A stretch of 64,000 nt of DNA, taken from Paenibacillus sp. URB8-2. Its GTDB lineage: Bacteria > Bacillota > Bacilli > Paenibacillales > Paenibacillaceae. The translations under genes and the position numbers were made by a program. The notes under the pieces were generated by a model that saw only the letters and a program-made list of their open reading frames with translations, did no database searches and was not told the origin of the DNA. Shown here piece after piece: positions 1-8,850 of this stretch (position 1 is the stretch's first letter; each line of letters begins with the position of its first letter). The DNA lies in NCBI RefSeq assembly GCF_013393385.1, contig NZ_AP023239.1:5270001-5334000 (forward strand). The letters are read 5' to 3'.

Positions 1-327
1 CGTGCACCCCCGGGAAAATCATACGGGCCGTGCCGCGAACCTACCACATTTTACTACGTTCTTCCGATAATTAAAAGTTATCACGGGTTGATGATTTCAT
101 TATAGCCCAGAATGAAAGCGCTTTTCGTGAGCATTCTATGGCGGATTGCCTTCAATTGTCGCATTACTGTCAAATTTTAATCCCCGGCTTGGCGGAGCCT
201 CGGATAATCGTGATAATATATAACGAAATGCCAAAAGCCTTAAGATTGACGACACCGGCAACATTCTTTAAAATTTGAAATAAATCCACCGTGCAATGAG
301 CCGTGCAACGAAAGGGGATAACTCATA
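1..327. other. Upstream region of moaA, no gene seen
   Basis: No convincing gene is visible. The stretch holds a CcpA-type palindrome near 112-127 (listed separately), a TATAAT hexamer on the minus strand at about 100-105 that would fire leftward out of the window, and AT-rich sequence before moaA. I looked for a molybdenum-cofactor riboswitch before moaA and could not support one. Confidence 0.5.
112..127. promoter_or_regulatory. Candidate cre (CcpA) site
   Basis: The sequence TGAAAGCGCTTTTC matches the catabolite-responsive element consensus of Bacillota closely and is nearly palindromic. It lies just upstream of a minus-strand TATAAT, so it more likely controls a gene to the left of this window than moaA. 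That target is inferred, since the gene is not visible. Confidence 0.45.
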
Positions 328-1329
328 ATGGAACTGCTGACCGACCCTTTTGGGCGCGTTCACGATTATATGCGCATTTCGGTTACGGACCGCTGCAATC
401 TGCGCTGTATCTATTGTATGCCTGCGGAAGGAATGCAATTTCAGCCGCATGACGAGATCATGAGCTATGAGGAAATCTCCTCCGTCGTGAAGGCGCTGGC
501 CCCCGCCGGCCTGCGCAAGATTCGCCTTACCGGCGGCGAGCCGCTGGTCCGGAAAGATTTGGAGCGCCTGGTTGCCATGCTGTCTTCCATTCCGGGCATC
601 GAGGATCTGTCGCTCACCACCAATGGACTTCTGCTGCCCGCCAAAGCGGCGGTGCTGAAAGAGGCCGGCCTGACTAGGGTGAACATCAGCCTCGACTCCT
701 TGCGGCAGGAAAGGTTCTCCATGATTACGCGCGGCGGGGAAGTCGCCAAGGTGCTGAAGGGAATCGAGGCGGCCGAAGCCGCGGGACTCTCGCCAATCAA
801 GCTTAACGTCGTGCTCATGAAAGGCATTAACGACGATGAGATCAAGGATTTTATCGCTCTTACCCTGAATAGTCCGCTGAATGTGCGGTTTATCGAATAT
901 ATGCCGATCGGCAGCGCAACCGACGCTTGGCGGCAGACCTACCTGCCGCTGGAAAGAGTACTCGAAGCATGCCGCGAGGCCGGATGGGAGACCGAGGAAG
1001 CGCATCCGCCCGCCGGAAACGGCCCTTCCCAGGACAGCCGTGTCGTCGGCGCCAAAGGCACATTCGGTCTGATTCATCCGGTAAGCGAGCATTTTTGCGA
1101 CAACTGCAACCGGCTGCGCCTTACGGCCGACGGTCATATCAAGGCCTGTCTGTATTGGTCCGATGAATATAACGTCCGTCCGCTGGCGGGTGACCCGGAA
1201 GCGGTGCGCGGCTTATTCCGCAAAGCGCTGGGGGGCAAGCCCCACAACCATGAAATGGCGCTGGCGCTGGAGAAAAAAGCCCAGAGCCACACGCCTACGA
1301 CCCGCCGCATGTCACAAATCGGCGGTTAG
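328..1329 (+). CDS. moaA: GTP 3',8-cyclase MoaA
   Basis: Radical SAM enzyme of the first step of molybdenum cofactor synthesis; with MoaC it converts GTP to cyclic pyranopterin monophosphate in the cytosol. The 333-residue length is normal for the family. The N-terminal radical SAM cluster motif CNLRCIYC is at about residues 24-31. A second cluster motif is seen near residue 256 ([11 protein letters not shown], followed by a third Cys in KACLY), and the protein ends in the Gly-Gly tail that MoaA needs. An AAAGGGGATAA ribosome site precedes the ATG. The stop codon overlaps the stop of the convergent exporter gene. mobA, a MOSC protein and a molybdopterin oxidoreductase lie within 19 kb, but moaA appears to be transcribed alone. 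Confidence 0.97.
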   Translation: MELLTDPFGRVHDYMRISVTDRCNLRCIYCMPAEGMQFQPHDEIMSYEEISSVVKALAPAGLRKIRLTGGEPLVRKDLERLVAMLSSIPGIEDLSLTTNGLLLPAKAAVLKEAGLTRVNISLDSLRQERFSMITRGGEVAKVLKGIEAAEAAGLSPIKLNVVLMKGINDDEIKDFIALTLNSPLNVRFIEYMPIGSATDAWRQTYLPLERVLEACREAGWETEEAHPPAGNGPSQDSRVVGAKGTFGLIHPVSEHFCDNCNRLRLTADGHIKACLYWSDEYNVRPLAGDPEAVRGLFRKALGGKPHNHEMALALEKKAQSHTPTTRRMSQIGG

Positions 1330-1943
1330 ACCGTAAGCTCGGCCCACAGCTTCCAGGCCATGTAGCCGGCCATTCCCCAGAGCAGCAGCGCCGAGAATAT
1401 GTTCAGCAGCCGCACCAGCCGGCCGGAAGGATCGGCCTTGCCGAGCGCCCTTCCGGCGGCGGACAAGCCCATGAACCACAGCCAGGATACCCCGGCGGCC
1501 GCGGCGGCGAACGCCCAACGCTCCGCGGCGCCATACTGCAGGGAGCTTGTTCCGATCACGCCCACCGTGTCCATCAGAGCATGCGGGTTAAGCAGCGACA
1601 CCGACAGCGCATAGGCTACCTGTTCTTTCGGAGGAAGAACGGCGGCTTGTTCTCCCGCTGTGCCCCCTCGCAGAATTTGTCGGCCCATCACGGTCAAAAA
1701 GACGGCGCCCGCCCCATAAATGAAGGGGGTCAGCCAATGGAGCGACAGCACCGCCAGGGACACTCCGCCTACGGCTGCGAAGATCAGCAGCGTATCGCAC
1801 AGCGCCGCCGTTATCACGACGGGAAGCGCGCGGGTATACCGGGAATGCAGCGCTCCCTGGTTAAACACAAAAATATTCTGCGCCCCAAGCGGCAGAATAA
1901 GGCCGACGGCCAAAATAACCCCATGCATGACGACTTCCGTCAA
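1326..1943 (-). CDS. LysE/ArgO-family amino acid exporter
   Basis: Small membrane protein of the LysE/ArgO family, which exports basic amino acids such as lysine or arginine. It has 205 residues, about six hydrophobic segments and the family's N-terminal pattern [14 protein letters not shown] near residues 17-30. The start is a TTG placed six bases after AGGAGGG, so the start is well supported although not ATG. It is divergent from the MocR-type regulator at 2215, an arrangement that suggests but does not prove control by it. It converges on moaA with overlapping stop codons and no visible terminator between them. The exact substrate cannot be read from sequence. Confidence 0.9.
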   Translation of the reverse strand: MTEVVMHGVILAVGLILPLGAQNIFVFNQGALHSRYTRALPVVITAALCDTLLIFAAVGGVSLAVLSLHWLTPFIYGAGAVFLTVMGRQILRGGTAGEQAAVLPPKEQVAYALSVSLLNPHALMDTVGVIGTSSLQYGAAERWAFAAAAAGVSWLWFMGLSAAGRALGKADPSGRLVRLLNIFSALLLWGMAGYMAWKLWAELTV

Positions 1944-2093
1944 CGTTGTCCCTCCTAGCTGTTTATTGCGCGCGGCAAAGGCGCCGCGGCTGTTTCATTT
2001 TCCTTTACGATAGTACAGCCTTTCCGCCCTTAAGTGACCATCCAAAACCGGGTCAGGGAGCCCAACCAAAGGAAATATCTCCCCTCATCATGC

Positions 2094-2114
2094 TATACTG
2101 TGGTCAATAGACCA
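2094..2114 (+). promoter_or_regulatory. Candidate promoter -10 and inverted repeat before the MocR gene
   Basis: A TATACT hexamer at 2094-2099 is followed at 2101-2114 by the inverted repeat TGGTC-AATA-GACCA, which would sit at the transcription start. That is a plausible autoregulatory operator of a GntR/MocR protein. No good -35 hexamer is visible, so confidence is low. Confidence 0.3.
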
Positions 2115-2121
2115 GCACGAA

Positions 2122-2167
2122 AAGAAACGGCTGCATCGTCCGGACAGGAGGACGGCAACCGTTTCTT
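2122..2167. repeat. Intergenic hairpin, copy 1 of a repeated palindromic element
   Basis: A 9-bp outer stem AAGAAACGG / CCGTTTCTT encloses an inner CGTCC / GGACG stem. The layout and much of the sequence match the first hairpin of the element at 30447-30545, so the two look like members of one repeat family. There is no U-tract, so it is a poor terminator. Here it would be in the 5' leader of the MocR gene. Confidence 0.5.
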
Positions 2168-2214
2168 AATTTAAGGAACAGACCAAGGTTTCTATGAAAA
2201 AGGGAGGGATTTCC

Positions 2215-3681
2215 ATGTGGCACAGCGCCGGCATTTCTTCGGTAGACTGGCGCCCGGACCCGGCTTCGCCGCTGCCGCTCTATGCGCAAATCGCCGGATA
2301 TTTCCGCGCCAAAATCGGCTGCGGCGACTGGCCGGCGGGCATGAAGCTGCCGCCGCAGCGCGAGCTGGCCCGTCAGCTTGGCGTCAACCGCAGCACGGTT
2401 GTTGCGGCGCTCGATCAACTCGCCGCGCTCGGACTCATCGAAGGAAGGCAGGGCGGCGGCACGAGGATAGCCGCGGAAAGAGCAAACCGGGGGATGGCGG
2501 GAAGCTGGAACGATTATGTGGAGGAAGGCATCCATTATCCCAATTTGCCGGCCGTTCAGGCGATCAACCGCCTGGAATTTCAGCCGGAGCTGCTTCGGCT
2601 CGGAACGGGAGAGCCCGCTCCCGAGCTGCTGCCGGGTGAAGAAATGCGCTCTATTCTGGCCGACTTGGCCCGGGACGAGCTGCCGCTGGCGTACGAGGAA
2701 CCGCTCGGCAGCCTGCGGCTTCGGAGGGCACTCAGCGCGGAGCTGGGCCGAAGCGGCATTCAGGCGGCTCCCTCCTCGATTCTGATTCTTTCCGGGGCGC
2801 TTCAAGGCTTTCAGCTGATTTCCCTCGGCCTGCTGCCTAAGGGATCGACCGTTCTGCTGGAGAAGCCCTCCTATTTGTACTCCATTCATTCTTTTCAGTC
2901 GGCGGGGGTCAAGCTGCACGGTCTGCCCATGGACGGCCGGGGCCTCATGGCGGAAGGACTGGAGGACGCAGCCGTTCGAACCAAGGCGGCGCTGCTGTAT
3001 ACGATTCCCGCCTTTCATAATCCGACGGGCATTCTCATGGATGCGGAGCGGAGGCGGGAACTGATGGAGCAGACCGCCGCGCTGGGATTGCCGGTCCTGG
3101 AGGACGGAGCTTATCAGGACCTGTGGCTGGATGCCCCTCCTCCCCCGCCGCTGAAAGCTCTGGACAGAAACGGAAGCGTTCTGCACCTGGGCACTCTGTC
3201 CAAATCCGCTAGTCCCGGTCTACGTATCGGTTGGGTTGCCGGTCCCGAGCAGGTGATCCGGCGTCTCGCCGATATCAAAATGCAGACCGACTACGGCGCA
3301 AGCTCTCTCTCGCAGCTGGCGGCGGCCAAGTGGCTGGAGGACGGCTGCCACGAACGGCATTGCAGCGCCCTGCGCCTCACGCTGCGCCGCCGGCGCGATC
3401 TGATGCTGGAGCTGCTGGAGCGCCATTTTGCTGGACTGGCGGAATGGAGCAAGCCTGCGGGCGGCTTCTATGTATGGCTGCGCCTGAACCGGCCCGTGCC
3501 GCTGCCGAAGCTGTTCCGCGCGGCGCTGGCGGAAGGCCTGCTGCTGAACACCGGCGATCTGTACGACCGTTCCGACGCAAGGCATCTTCGCCTGTCCTAC
3601 GCTTATGCCTCCCCAACCGGACTGGAACGGGGACTTGCCAAGCTGGCGGAGCTTATCCGCCGGTTTAACCGGATGGCCTGA
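2215..3681 (+). CDS. MocR/PdxR-type GntR regulator with aminotransferase-like domain
   Basis: Transcription factor of the MocR subfamily: an N-terminal GntR winged helix (about residues 20-85, containing LPPQRELARQLGVNRSTV) fused to a PLP-binding fold-type I aminotransferase domain used for effector sensing. The PLP lysine region reads HLGTLSKSASPGLRIGW, near residue 335. At 488 residues it has the usual length. An ATG seven codons upstream (2194) is also in frame, but AGGGAGG lies seven bases before the ATG at 2215, so I chose 2215. It is divergent from the LysE-type exporter, the likely regulatory target; relatives control pyridoxal, GABA or amino-acid genes. The effector is unknown. Confidence 0.93.
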   Translation: MWHSAGISSVDWRPDPASPLPLYAQIAGYFRAKIGCGDWPAGMKLPPQRELARQLGVNRSTVVAALDQLAALGLIEGRQGGGTRIAAERANRGMAGSWNDYVEEGIHYPNLPAVQAINRLEFQPELLRLGTGEPAPELLPGEEMRSILADLARDELPLAYEEPLGSLRLRRALSAELGRSGIQAAPSSILILSGALQGFQLISLGLLPKGSTVLLEKPSYLYSIHSFQSAGVKLHGLPMDGRGLMAEGLEDAAVRTKAALLYTIPAFHNPTGILMDAERRRELMEQTAALGLPVLEDGAYQDLWLDAPPPPPLKALDRNGSVLHLGTLSKSASPGLRIGWVAGPEQVIRRLADIKMQTDYGASSLSQLAAAKWLEDGCHERHCSALRLTLRRRRDLMLELLERHFAGLAEWSKPAGGFYVWLRLNRPVPLPKLFRAALAEGLLLNTGDLYDRSDARHLRLSYAYASPTGLERGLAKLAELIRRFNRMA

Positions 3682-3704
3682 CGCCTGGAGGGCAGCGGAT
3701 TGCC

Positions 3705-3840
3705 TATGCAATCCGGGCGGCTGCGGCCGAAGATCGGACGGCGGGGCCTGCGCAATCCGGACGGCCGGGCCTCGACGACTAGTCTGCGCAATCCGGACGA
3801 CCAGGCCTCGGACGACTAGTCTGCGCAATCCGGGCGGCGG
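3705..3840. repeat. Short tandem repeat, 36-37 bp period
   Basis: The block CTGCGCAATCCGG...GACGACTAGT is repeated with starts near 3748, 3784 and 3821 (periods 36 and 37), with a diverged earlier copy of CAATCCGG at about 3709. It sits between the end of the MocR gene and the 3' end of the truncated kinase, with no gene in it. There are no spacers of constant size, so it is not a CRISPR array. Confidence 0.7.
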
Positions 3841-3886
3841 AAGCCAACCGGTCTTTTTGCCCCGACGGAAGCACAATCCGAATGCG

Positions 3887-4894
3887 CTACGTCTGCCGCT
3901 TATCCTGCGGCCCGGGCAGCGTAACGACAAACGCCGCTCCCTCCCCGGGATGGCTCTCCGCGCGGACATCACCCTGGTGAAGGTCGATGATCTTCTTCAC
4001 CAGCGACAGTCCCAGCCCGCTGCCCCCGCCGCCCGAGCTTCTCGCCTTGTCCGCCTTGAAGAACCGTTCGAAGATGCGGGGCAAATCTTCTTCTCCGATA
4101 CCCGCGCCGGTATCGGAGATCACGACCTCCGCTCCCCCATTCAGAGGACGCGCGGCAACGGTGATCGTCCCGCCCGCCGGAGTAAACTTGATGCTGTTAT
4201 GCAGCAGATTGGTCCAGACCTGGCTTAGCAGATCTTCCACCGCCGTCACCGTCGTTTCCGCAAGCTCCGCTTCCACTTCAACCCCTTTGCCCATCCACTG
4301 CGGCTCGCAGGCCAGAATCATGTTTCGAAGCTGTTTGTCCAGGCGGTAAGGCTTCGCTTCGAACGGGAAGTTCCCCGACTCCAATACCGACAGCTTCAGC
4401 AGACTGTCGCTCACTCCCGACAGCCTGGCGCTTTCCGCCTCGATGATATCCAAATAATGCTCTCGGGTCTCCCGGCTGATCTCGTCGCTGCGCAGCGCGC
4501 GGGCGAAGCCCCGGATGGAAGTGAGCGGCGACTGGATTTCATGCGACACATTCGAGATGAAATCCTGGGTCATCGTCTCCATCCGGCTCAGCTCGCTGGC
4601 CATTTCATTGATCTCCTCCACCAGCTCGCCGAACTGGCCGTAGCGCTCGACGTGTTCCACCTTGACGGTAAAATCGCCTTGGGCAATCCGCCGGACGGCG
4701 TTCATAATCGGGATATAAAAGGACCTGGACCGCTCACTGCGCGGACGGCGGGTCCGGGCTGTTTGCTCGGGACGCCTTCTCTCAAGGCGCTCTCGCTCAG
4801 GAGGCTTACGCGCCGACGCCCCGCTCGCCCGGAAACCTCTCGCGCAGCCGATTGATGTGCACGTCGAGCGTGCGTTCGTTGCCCTCATAATCAT
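3887..4894 (-). pseudogene. Sensor histidine kinase lacking its sensor/membrane N-terminus
   Basis: The C-terminal part of a HAMP-containing sensor kinase is intact: HAMP region SFYIPIMNAVRRIAQGDF, dimerisation box with phospho-acceptor His in NVSHEIQSPLTSI, N box NLLHNSIKFTP, and glycine boxes DTGAGIGEEDLP and GGGGSGLGLSLV. Before the HAMP there is no membrane or sensor segment; the first ~58 residues of the open frame are Arg-rich out-of-frame translation of the 3' end of the response regulator gene. A deletion therefore seems to have fused the end of the regulator to the middle of the kinase. The open frame starts at 4894 without a clear ribosome site. I regard it as a remnant, although a soluble kinase core could in principle be made. 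Confidence 0.8.
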
Positions 4895-4961
4895 AACCCC
4901 AGATTTCCTCGATCAGCCGGTCGCGCGACAGCGTCTGTCCCGGATAGCTGGCCAGCTTGAA
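4806..4961 (-). pseudogene. Response regulator, 3' fragment (after IS insertion)
   Basis: Reading the minus strand from 4961 gives FKLASYPGQTLSRDRLIEEI and then a typical recognition helix and wing (WGYDYEGNERTLDVHINRLR), the winged-helix end of an OmpR-type regulator. It continues exactly in frame from the 5' fragment at 6524-6997 once the IS is removed. The frame stops at 4806 after RERFPG, about 20-25 residues short of the usual end (the conserved GLGYR strand is missing). The regulator was thus also damaged at its 3' end, probably by the deletion that removed the kinase N-terminus. Confidence 0.85.
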
Positions 4962-4979
4962 CAGATTTAGTATCGCATT

Positions 4980-5012
4980 CCCCCACCTCTAAGCCAACAG
5001 CGAAGGTGGGGG
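4980..5012. repeat. Left-end hairpin of IS copy 1
   Basis: CCCCCACCT (4980-4988) pairs with AGGTGGGGG (5004-5012). Subterminal imperfect palindromes of this sort are recognised as single strands by Y1 transposases of the IS200/IS605 family. Confidence 0.8.
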
Positions 5013-5088
5013 TTAGACACGTCTGCTTAACAAACATATGTTCTTGTGTTATGCTAGTTCCAACAAACTTGCGATGGAGGCGTGTCTC

Positions 5089-6435
5089 ATGAAGGTGGTC
5101 AAAACACTCAAACATCCGATTATGTCTCACCACCGCATGCTAGATGCGACTCTCCTTGTGTATCAAGAGGCGCTCTCGTTCTTGATTACGGTCATTCAAG
5201 AGCAGTTTATGGCCTTGGAATCGTTATCCACCCAAGCGGTTGTGACAGCGGTAGAACGGCTGACTCACCGTACCAGACATAATCCGAATCCGCTCTACGC
5301 CGAGTTTGATCAACGATTCTATAAGTTTCCTTCGTACTTCCGCAGAAGTGCTATTGCGGAAGCGTTTGGCATTGTGAAAAGTCATCATTCCCGTTTTCAG
5401 CTTTGGCAAGCCGAGCGACAACATGCTGGGCAAGAAGGGAAACGCTTTTCGAAAAAACCGCCGACACTCCAAGCTCGGCATCAGGCGTTCCCTTGCTTGT
5501 ACAAAGGCAATATGTTCAAACGAACCTCCGATACGACAGCCAACATCAAGATATTTCATCAAGGCGATTGGGTATGGCTCCCCATTACTTTTAAAGGCCA
5601 AGACCTATTCAAACGTAACGTGTGGAGCATGAAAGAATGCAGCCCCACATTAGTCCGAAAAGGAAAACGCTATGCCCTTCATATCGCCTATGAAGGGGAG
5701 GTGAAGTTGACTCAGGCGGAACTTTCCAAGCAGCGGGTGTGTGCCGTTGATTTGGGGTTAACGAATTCCGCAGTTTGTTCCGTGATGGACGCTAACGGCA
5801 CTGTCTTGGCGAGGGTATTTATCAACCAAGCCAAAGAAAAAGACCGATTGCGCCAAATCACAGGCAAACTGAAACAAGCCCAGCGACAATCCGGTATAGG
5901 GGCAAAACCGAATTTCTGGCGGCGGATGAATGGCTTACAGACGCATATCGTCCACGATACCGCGCATCAAATCCTCGCCTTTGCCCAAAAGCACAGCGCA
6001 GATGTCATTGTCATGGAGTATTTAGGCAAGATGCGTTTGCCTAAAGGAACGTGGGGAGCCAAGCGGCTTCGTGCCAAACTCCAGTTTTGGGCGAAACGGC
6101 GCATCCAAACAAAAGTGACCGAAATGGCGCATTTTCTGGGGATGCGGGTTTCCATGGTCAACCCTGTGAATACAAGTGCGCTTGCTTTTGATGGCAGTGG
6201 ATTTGTACAACGAAACACGAAGCGTGATGTTGCTGTATTCGCAACAGGCAAAACGTATCACGCGGACCTTAATGCCTCGTATAACATCGGCGCACGGTAC
6301 GTGTTGCGCAGTATACACAAAGCCATATCTGAAAAGATGTGGTTGTCCTTGGAGGCCAAAGACCCTTCATTGGCAAAACGAACGTATTGGACGTTGGCTT
6401 CCCTCATTCGGGTGCAACAGGCGTTGAGTCTTTAG
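5089..6435 (+). CDS. tnpB: TnpB-family RNA-guided nuclease homologue, copy 1
   Basis: A 448-residue TnpB-like protein starting at the ATG nine bases after a GGAGG site; the open frame extends 17 codons further but without support. The RuvC-like catalytic residues are present: D221 in CAVDLGLTNSAV, E310 in IVMEYLGKM and D393 in HADLNASYNIG. TnpB proteins normally have a four-cysteine zinc ribbon between the last two motifs; here that stretch (NTSALAFDGSGFVQRN...ATGKTYHADL) contains no cysteine. Known TnpB proteins cut DNA next to a target-adjacent motif using an RNA made from the element's right end. Whether this variant cuts is unknown. About 95% identical by eye to copy 2. Confidence 0.93.
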   Translation: MKVVKTLKHPIMSHHRMLDATLLVYQEALSFLITVIQEQFMALESLSTQAVVTAVERLTHRTRHNPNPLYAEFDQRFYKFPSYFRRSAIAEAFGIVKSHHSRFQLWQAERQHAGQEGKRFSKKPPTLQARHQAFPCLYKGNMFKRTSDTTANIKIFHQGDWVWLPITFKGQDLFKRNVWSMKECSPTLVRKGKRYALHIAYEGEVKLTQAELSKQRVCAVDLGLTNSAVCSVMDANGTVLARVFINQAKEKDRLRQITGKLKQAQRQSGIGAKPNFWRRMNGLQTHIVHDTAHQILAFAQKHSADVIVMEYLGKMRLPKGTWGAKRLRAKLQFWAKRRIQTKVTEMAHFLGMRVSMVNPVNTSALAFDGSGFVQRNTKRDVAVFATGKTYHADLNASYNIGARYVLRSIHKAISEKMWLSLEAKDPSLAKRTYWTLASLIRVQQALSL

Positions 6436-6523
6436 GTCATGAAGCCTCGCAGCGTGTGCAACCCTGTATCGATGCCAACAGAAGCCCCCACTTCATGCGT
6501 AAGCTAAGTGGGGGAGAGTTCAC
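6436..6523 (+). ncRNA. Predicted right-end (omega/re) RNA region, copy 1
   Basis: In characterised TnpB elements a guide RNA overlaps the 3' end of tnpB and the right end, and its guide is the flanking host DNA. Here the segment after the tnpB stop is strongly conserved between the copies despite different stop codons, and ends in the hairpin CCCCCACTT / AAGTGGGGG (6485-6514). The guide would begin at 6524. The 5' boundary of any RNA cannot be seen; this is inference from the family. Confidence 0.4.
6485..6514. repeat. Right-end hairpin of IS copy 1
   Basis: CCCCCACTT (6485-6493) pairs with AAGTGGGGG (6506-6514), nine bases before the inferred right end of the element. Confidence 0.8.
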
Positions 6524-6997
6524 CAGCAGCTCGTACTCTTTCAACGGCAGCGTCAGAATGCCGTCATCCGATTGAATTTCATAGGTTTTCCGGTTCATCT
6601 TCAGCCTGCCGACGGCAACGCTCTGGGCAGCCGAAATTTGATACCGTTTCAAGAGCGCTTTGACGCGGGCCATCAATACGGGAGGCTCGAACGGTTTTAC
6701 GAGATAATCATCGCTTCCCAGTTCAAACCCCTTCACAATCTGCGAAGTTTCGCCTTTGGCCGTAAGCATAAGCAGCGGAAAATCGTAGGCCTTACGCAGC
6801 TCGCGGCAGAGCTGCCAGCCGTCCACGTTCGGCATCATAACATCGAGAATGACCATGTCTACCGCATGGTCTTCAAGAAAATCCAGCGCTTCCCTTCCGT
6901 CGGAAGCCTCGCATACTTCCATTCCCTCAGCTTTCAGAAATACGGCTACCAACTCGCGGATGTGCGGATCGTCGTCCACCACCAGTATTTTTGCCAT
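6524..6997 (-). pseudogene. OmpR-type response regulator, 5' fragment (split by IS)
   Basis: The first 158 codons of an OmpR/PhoB-family regulator: [16 protein letters not shown] with the acidic pair, phospho-acceptor Asp in VDMVILDVMMPNVDGW, conserved Thr in LMLTAKGE and Lys in YLVKPFEP, then the start of the winged helix ending LPLKEYELL at the insertion point. The ATG at 6997 follows GGGGAGGAG. It begins inside the last 71 bp of the ABC exporter gene. The natural gene order was ABC exporter, regulator, kinase on the minus strand. A truncated receiver-only protein with a few IS-encoded residues could still be made. Confidence 0.88.
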
Positions 6998-8786
6998 GCC
7001 CGGCACTCTCCTCCCCTTCGCCGTGTTCTCTTGGTTCCGTATCGGCCGTTTGCAGCTGCTGCTGCGCAAATTCGCGGTAGAGCTTATGCTCCAGCAGCAG
7101 TTCTTCGTGTCTTCCCCTGCCGGTAATCTCGCCTTTTTCCATAAAAAGAATCTGGTCGGCATTGACCACCGTAGACAGCCGGTGCGCGATCACGATCGTC
7201 GTCCGACCCTTCATCAAATTGGACAGCGCCTTCTGCACAACCGCCTCGGATTTGCTGTCGAGACTCGAAGTGGCTTCGTCCAGCATCAGGATCTTCGGAT
7301 CTCTCAGCAGCGCCCGAGCGATTGCGATCCGCTGCCGCTGTCCGCCGGACAGCTTCACGCCGCGCTCGCCGACATCAGTGTCGTAGTCGTCCGGCAGCTC
7401 GTCGATAAAGGTGTCGGCATACGCCATGGCCGCCGCCTTTCGCATTTCCGTTAAATCAACCTCGCGGCCAAGTCCGTAGCGGAGATTGTCGGCAATCGTG
7501 CCGGCCAGCAGCGGGCTTTCCTGGGAGACATAGCCGATAGCGCCGCGCCAGGAGGACAGCGAGAAATCGGAAATCGGCTTGCCGCCAAGCCGGATCACGC
7601 CTTCCTGCGGCTCATAGAAGCGTTCCAGCAGGGAGAACAGCGTCGTCTTTCCGCCGCCGCTTGGTCCGACAATCGCCGTTACCTCACCCGGCGCGATGGA
7701 GCAGCTTACCTTGTTCAGCACGGACTCGCCTTTTTTATACCCGAAGGAAACATTGTCCAGTGCAATCGGCAGACGCCCGCCGTCCGCCATCTCTTCCCCT
7801 TCATAGTTCTCTTCTTCATGCATCAGCGTCTCCATGATCCGTTCCGAAGCGCCCATGGCTTTCTGAATTTGGGTGAAGAAGGTGGTCAGCTGGGTGAGCG
7901 GCATAACGATCTGGATCAGATACAGGATAAAAGCAACCAGCTCCCCCGCCGTCAGCGCGCCGCTGGACACCTGTACGCCGCCGTAACCGATAATGACGAC
8001 CAGCAGCATCATAAATACGAACGAGACAAGCGGAGTGATCCATGCGCTGACCTTGCCCTCGCGTATACCGTAGGAGAGCAGGTTCATAATGACGCTTTTT
8101 CCGGATTCGTATTCCCGGCGCTCCGCTCCGGACGCCTTAACGAGCCTGATTTCTGACAGCACCCCGCTCAGCACCGCCGTGAAGGAAGCCGTCTCATCCT
8201 GCATGCCTTTGGAGATCTTGTACATCTTCCGGCCCAGCGGAACGAGAATCAGCGCCGAAAGAGGCAGCACGGTGAACAGAACCAGCGTCATTCTCCAATT
8301 CAAATAAAAGAGTACCGAGATCGAGCCGATGATGGAAATGAGGCCGGTGAACAGACTGGCGGCATGCTCCGATACAAGCGTCTTGATGATGCCCGTATCG
8401 TTCGTCATGCGGCTGACGCTCTCCCCCGTCCGGATATCGTTGTAATAGGAGACAGGAAGCGCCAGAAGCTTGCGCCACAGCCGGTCTCTGAGACCGGCCA
8501 CGATCTTCTGCCCCGCATAGTTCAGCAGATAGACGGACACGCCCGCAGCTATGGTCTGGGCGACGAAGGCGCCGGCGATTCCGGCGATCTGCAGCCGGCT
8601 TACCGAGGACAGCGAGAAGCCGTCGACCAGCCCTTTGGTAAACATGGGAATAACGAGGGACACCAGCGTGGAAATGACGCTAAGGGTAATAGCCAGGGCC
8701 AGCAGGCCATACGGCGGCTTCGTTTCTTTAAGCAATTTCAGAAATGAACGGATGCTCTTTCGATCCGTCGACGTTGAGTTCGTCAT
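6927..8786 (-). CDS. ABC exporter (TMD-NBD half transporter, BmrA/LmrA-like)
   Basis: A 619-residue half transporter that should act as a homodimer in the membrane. Six membrane helices fill about residues 20-310, followed by a complete nucleotide-binding domain: Walker [15 protein letters not shown]-loop YVSQESPLL, signature [15 protein letters not shown], Walker [13 protein letters not shown] and H-loop IVIAHRLS. Relatives export drugs, peptides or lipids; the substrate cannot be told. The C-terminal tail after [10 protein letters not shown] is Gly/Arg rich and runs 71 bp into the response regulator gene, so it may be a read-on tail after loss of an earlier stop. The adjacent broken two-component system may once have regulated it. 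Confidence 0.92.
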   Translation of the reverse strand: MTNSTSTDRKSIRSFLKLLKETKPPYGLLALAITLSVISTLVSLVIPMFTKGLVDGFSLSSVSRLQIAGIAGAFVAQTIAAGVSVYLLNYAGQKIVAGLRDRLWRKLLALPVSYYNDIRTGESVSRMTNDTGIIKTLVSEHAASLFTGLISIIGSISVLFYLNWRMTLVLFTVLPLSALILVPLGRKMYKISKGMQDETASFTAVLSGVLSEIRLVKASGAERREYESGKSVIMNLLSYGIREGKVSAWITPLVSFVFMMLLVVIIGYGGVQVSSGALTAGELVAFILYLIQIVMPLTQLTTFFTQIQKAMGASERIMETLMHEEENYEGEEMADGGRLPIALDNVSFGYKKGESVLNKVSCSIAPGEVTAIVGPSGGGKTTLFSLLERFYEPQEGVIRLGGKPISDFSLSSWRGAIGYVSQESPLLAGTIADNLRYGLGREVDLTEMRKAAAMAYADTFIDELPDDYDTDVGERGVKLSGGQRQRIAIARALLRDPKILMLDEATSSLDSKSEAVVQKALSNLMKGRTTIVIAHRLSTVVNADQILFMEKGEITGRGRHEELLLEHKLYREFAQQQLQTADTEPREHGEGEESAGHGKNTGGGRRSAHPRVGSRISES

Positions 8787-8850
8787 TAAAGGTCCTTCCC
8801 TTCTTGTCGGGGTTTATAATGACAAAATACGCCCTCATTGTAAACTGAAG

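Larger units (their letters stand above)
4962..6523 (+). mobile_element. IS200/IS605-type element, TnpB only, copy 1
   Basis: The ends can be placed by comparing the two copies. Both start CAGATTTAGT directly after the host sequence TTGAA and both end GAGTTCAC; with these ends the host sequence rejoins as CTTGAA|CAGCAGCTCG and the interrupted response regulator reads through in frame. There is no target duplication, and each end has a subterminal hairpin (4980-5012 and 6485-6514), as expected for this family. The element has only tnpB, with no Y1 transposase TnpA, so it would need one in trans. Copy 2 is at 43727-45287. Length is 1562 bp. Confidence 0.92.

Noticed and set aside
1..327. Molybdenum cofactor riboswitch before moaA
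   Set aside because: I could not find the expected conserved stems; the region has only unrelated palindromes.
3705..3840. CRISPR-like array
   Set aside because: The units are adjacent with no spacers, and no cas gene is present; it is a tandem repeat.
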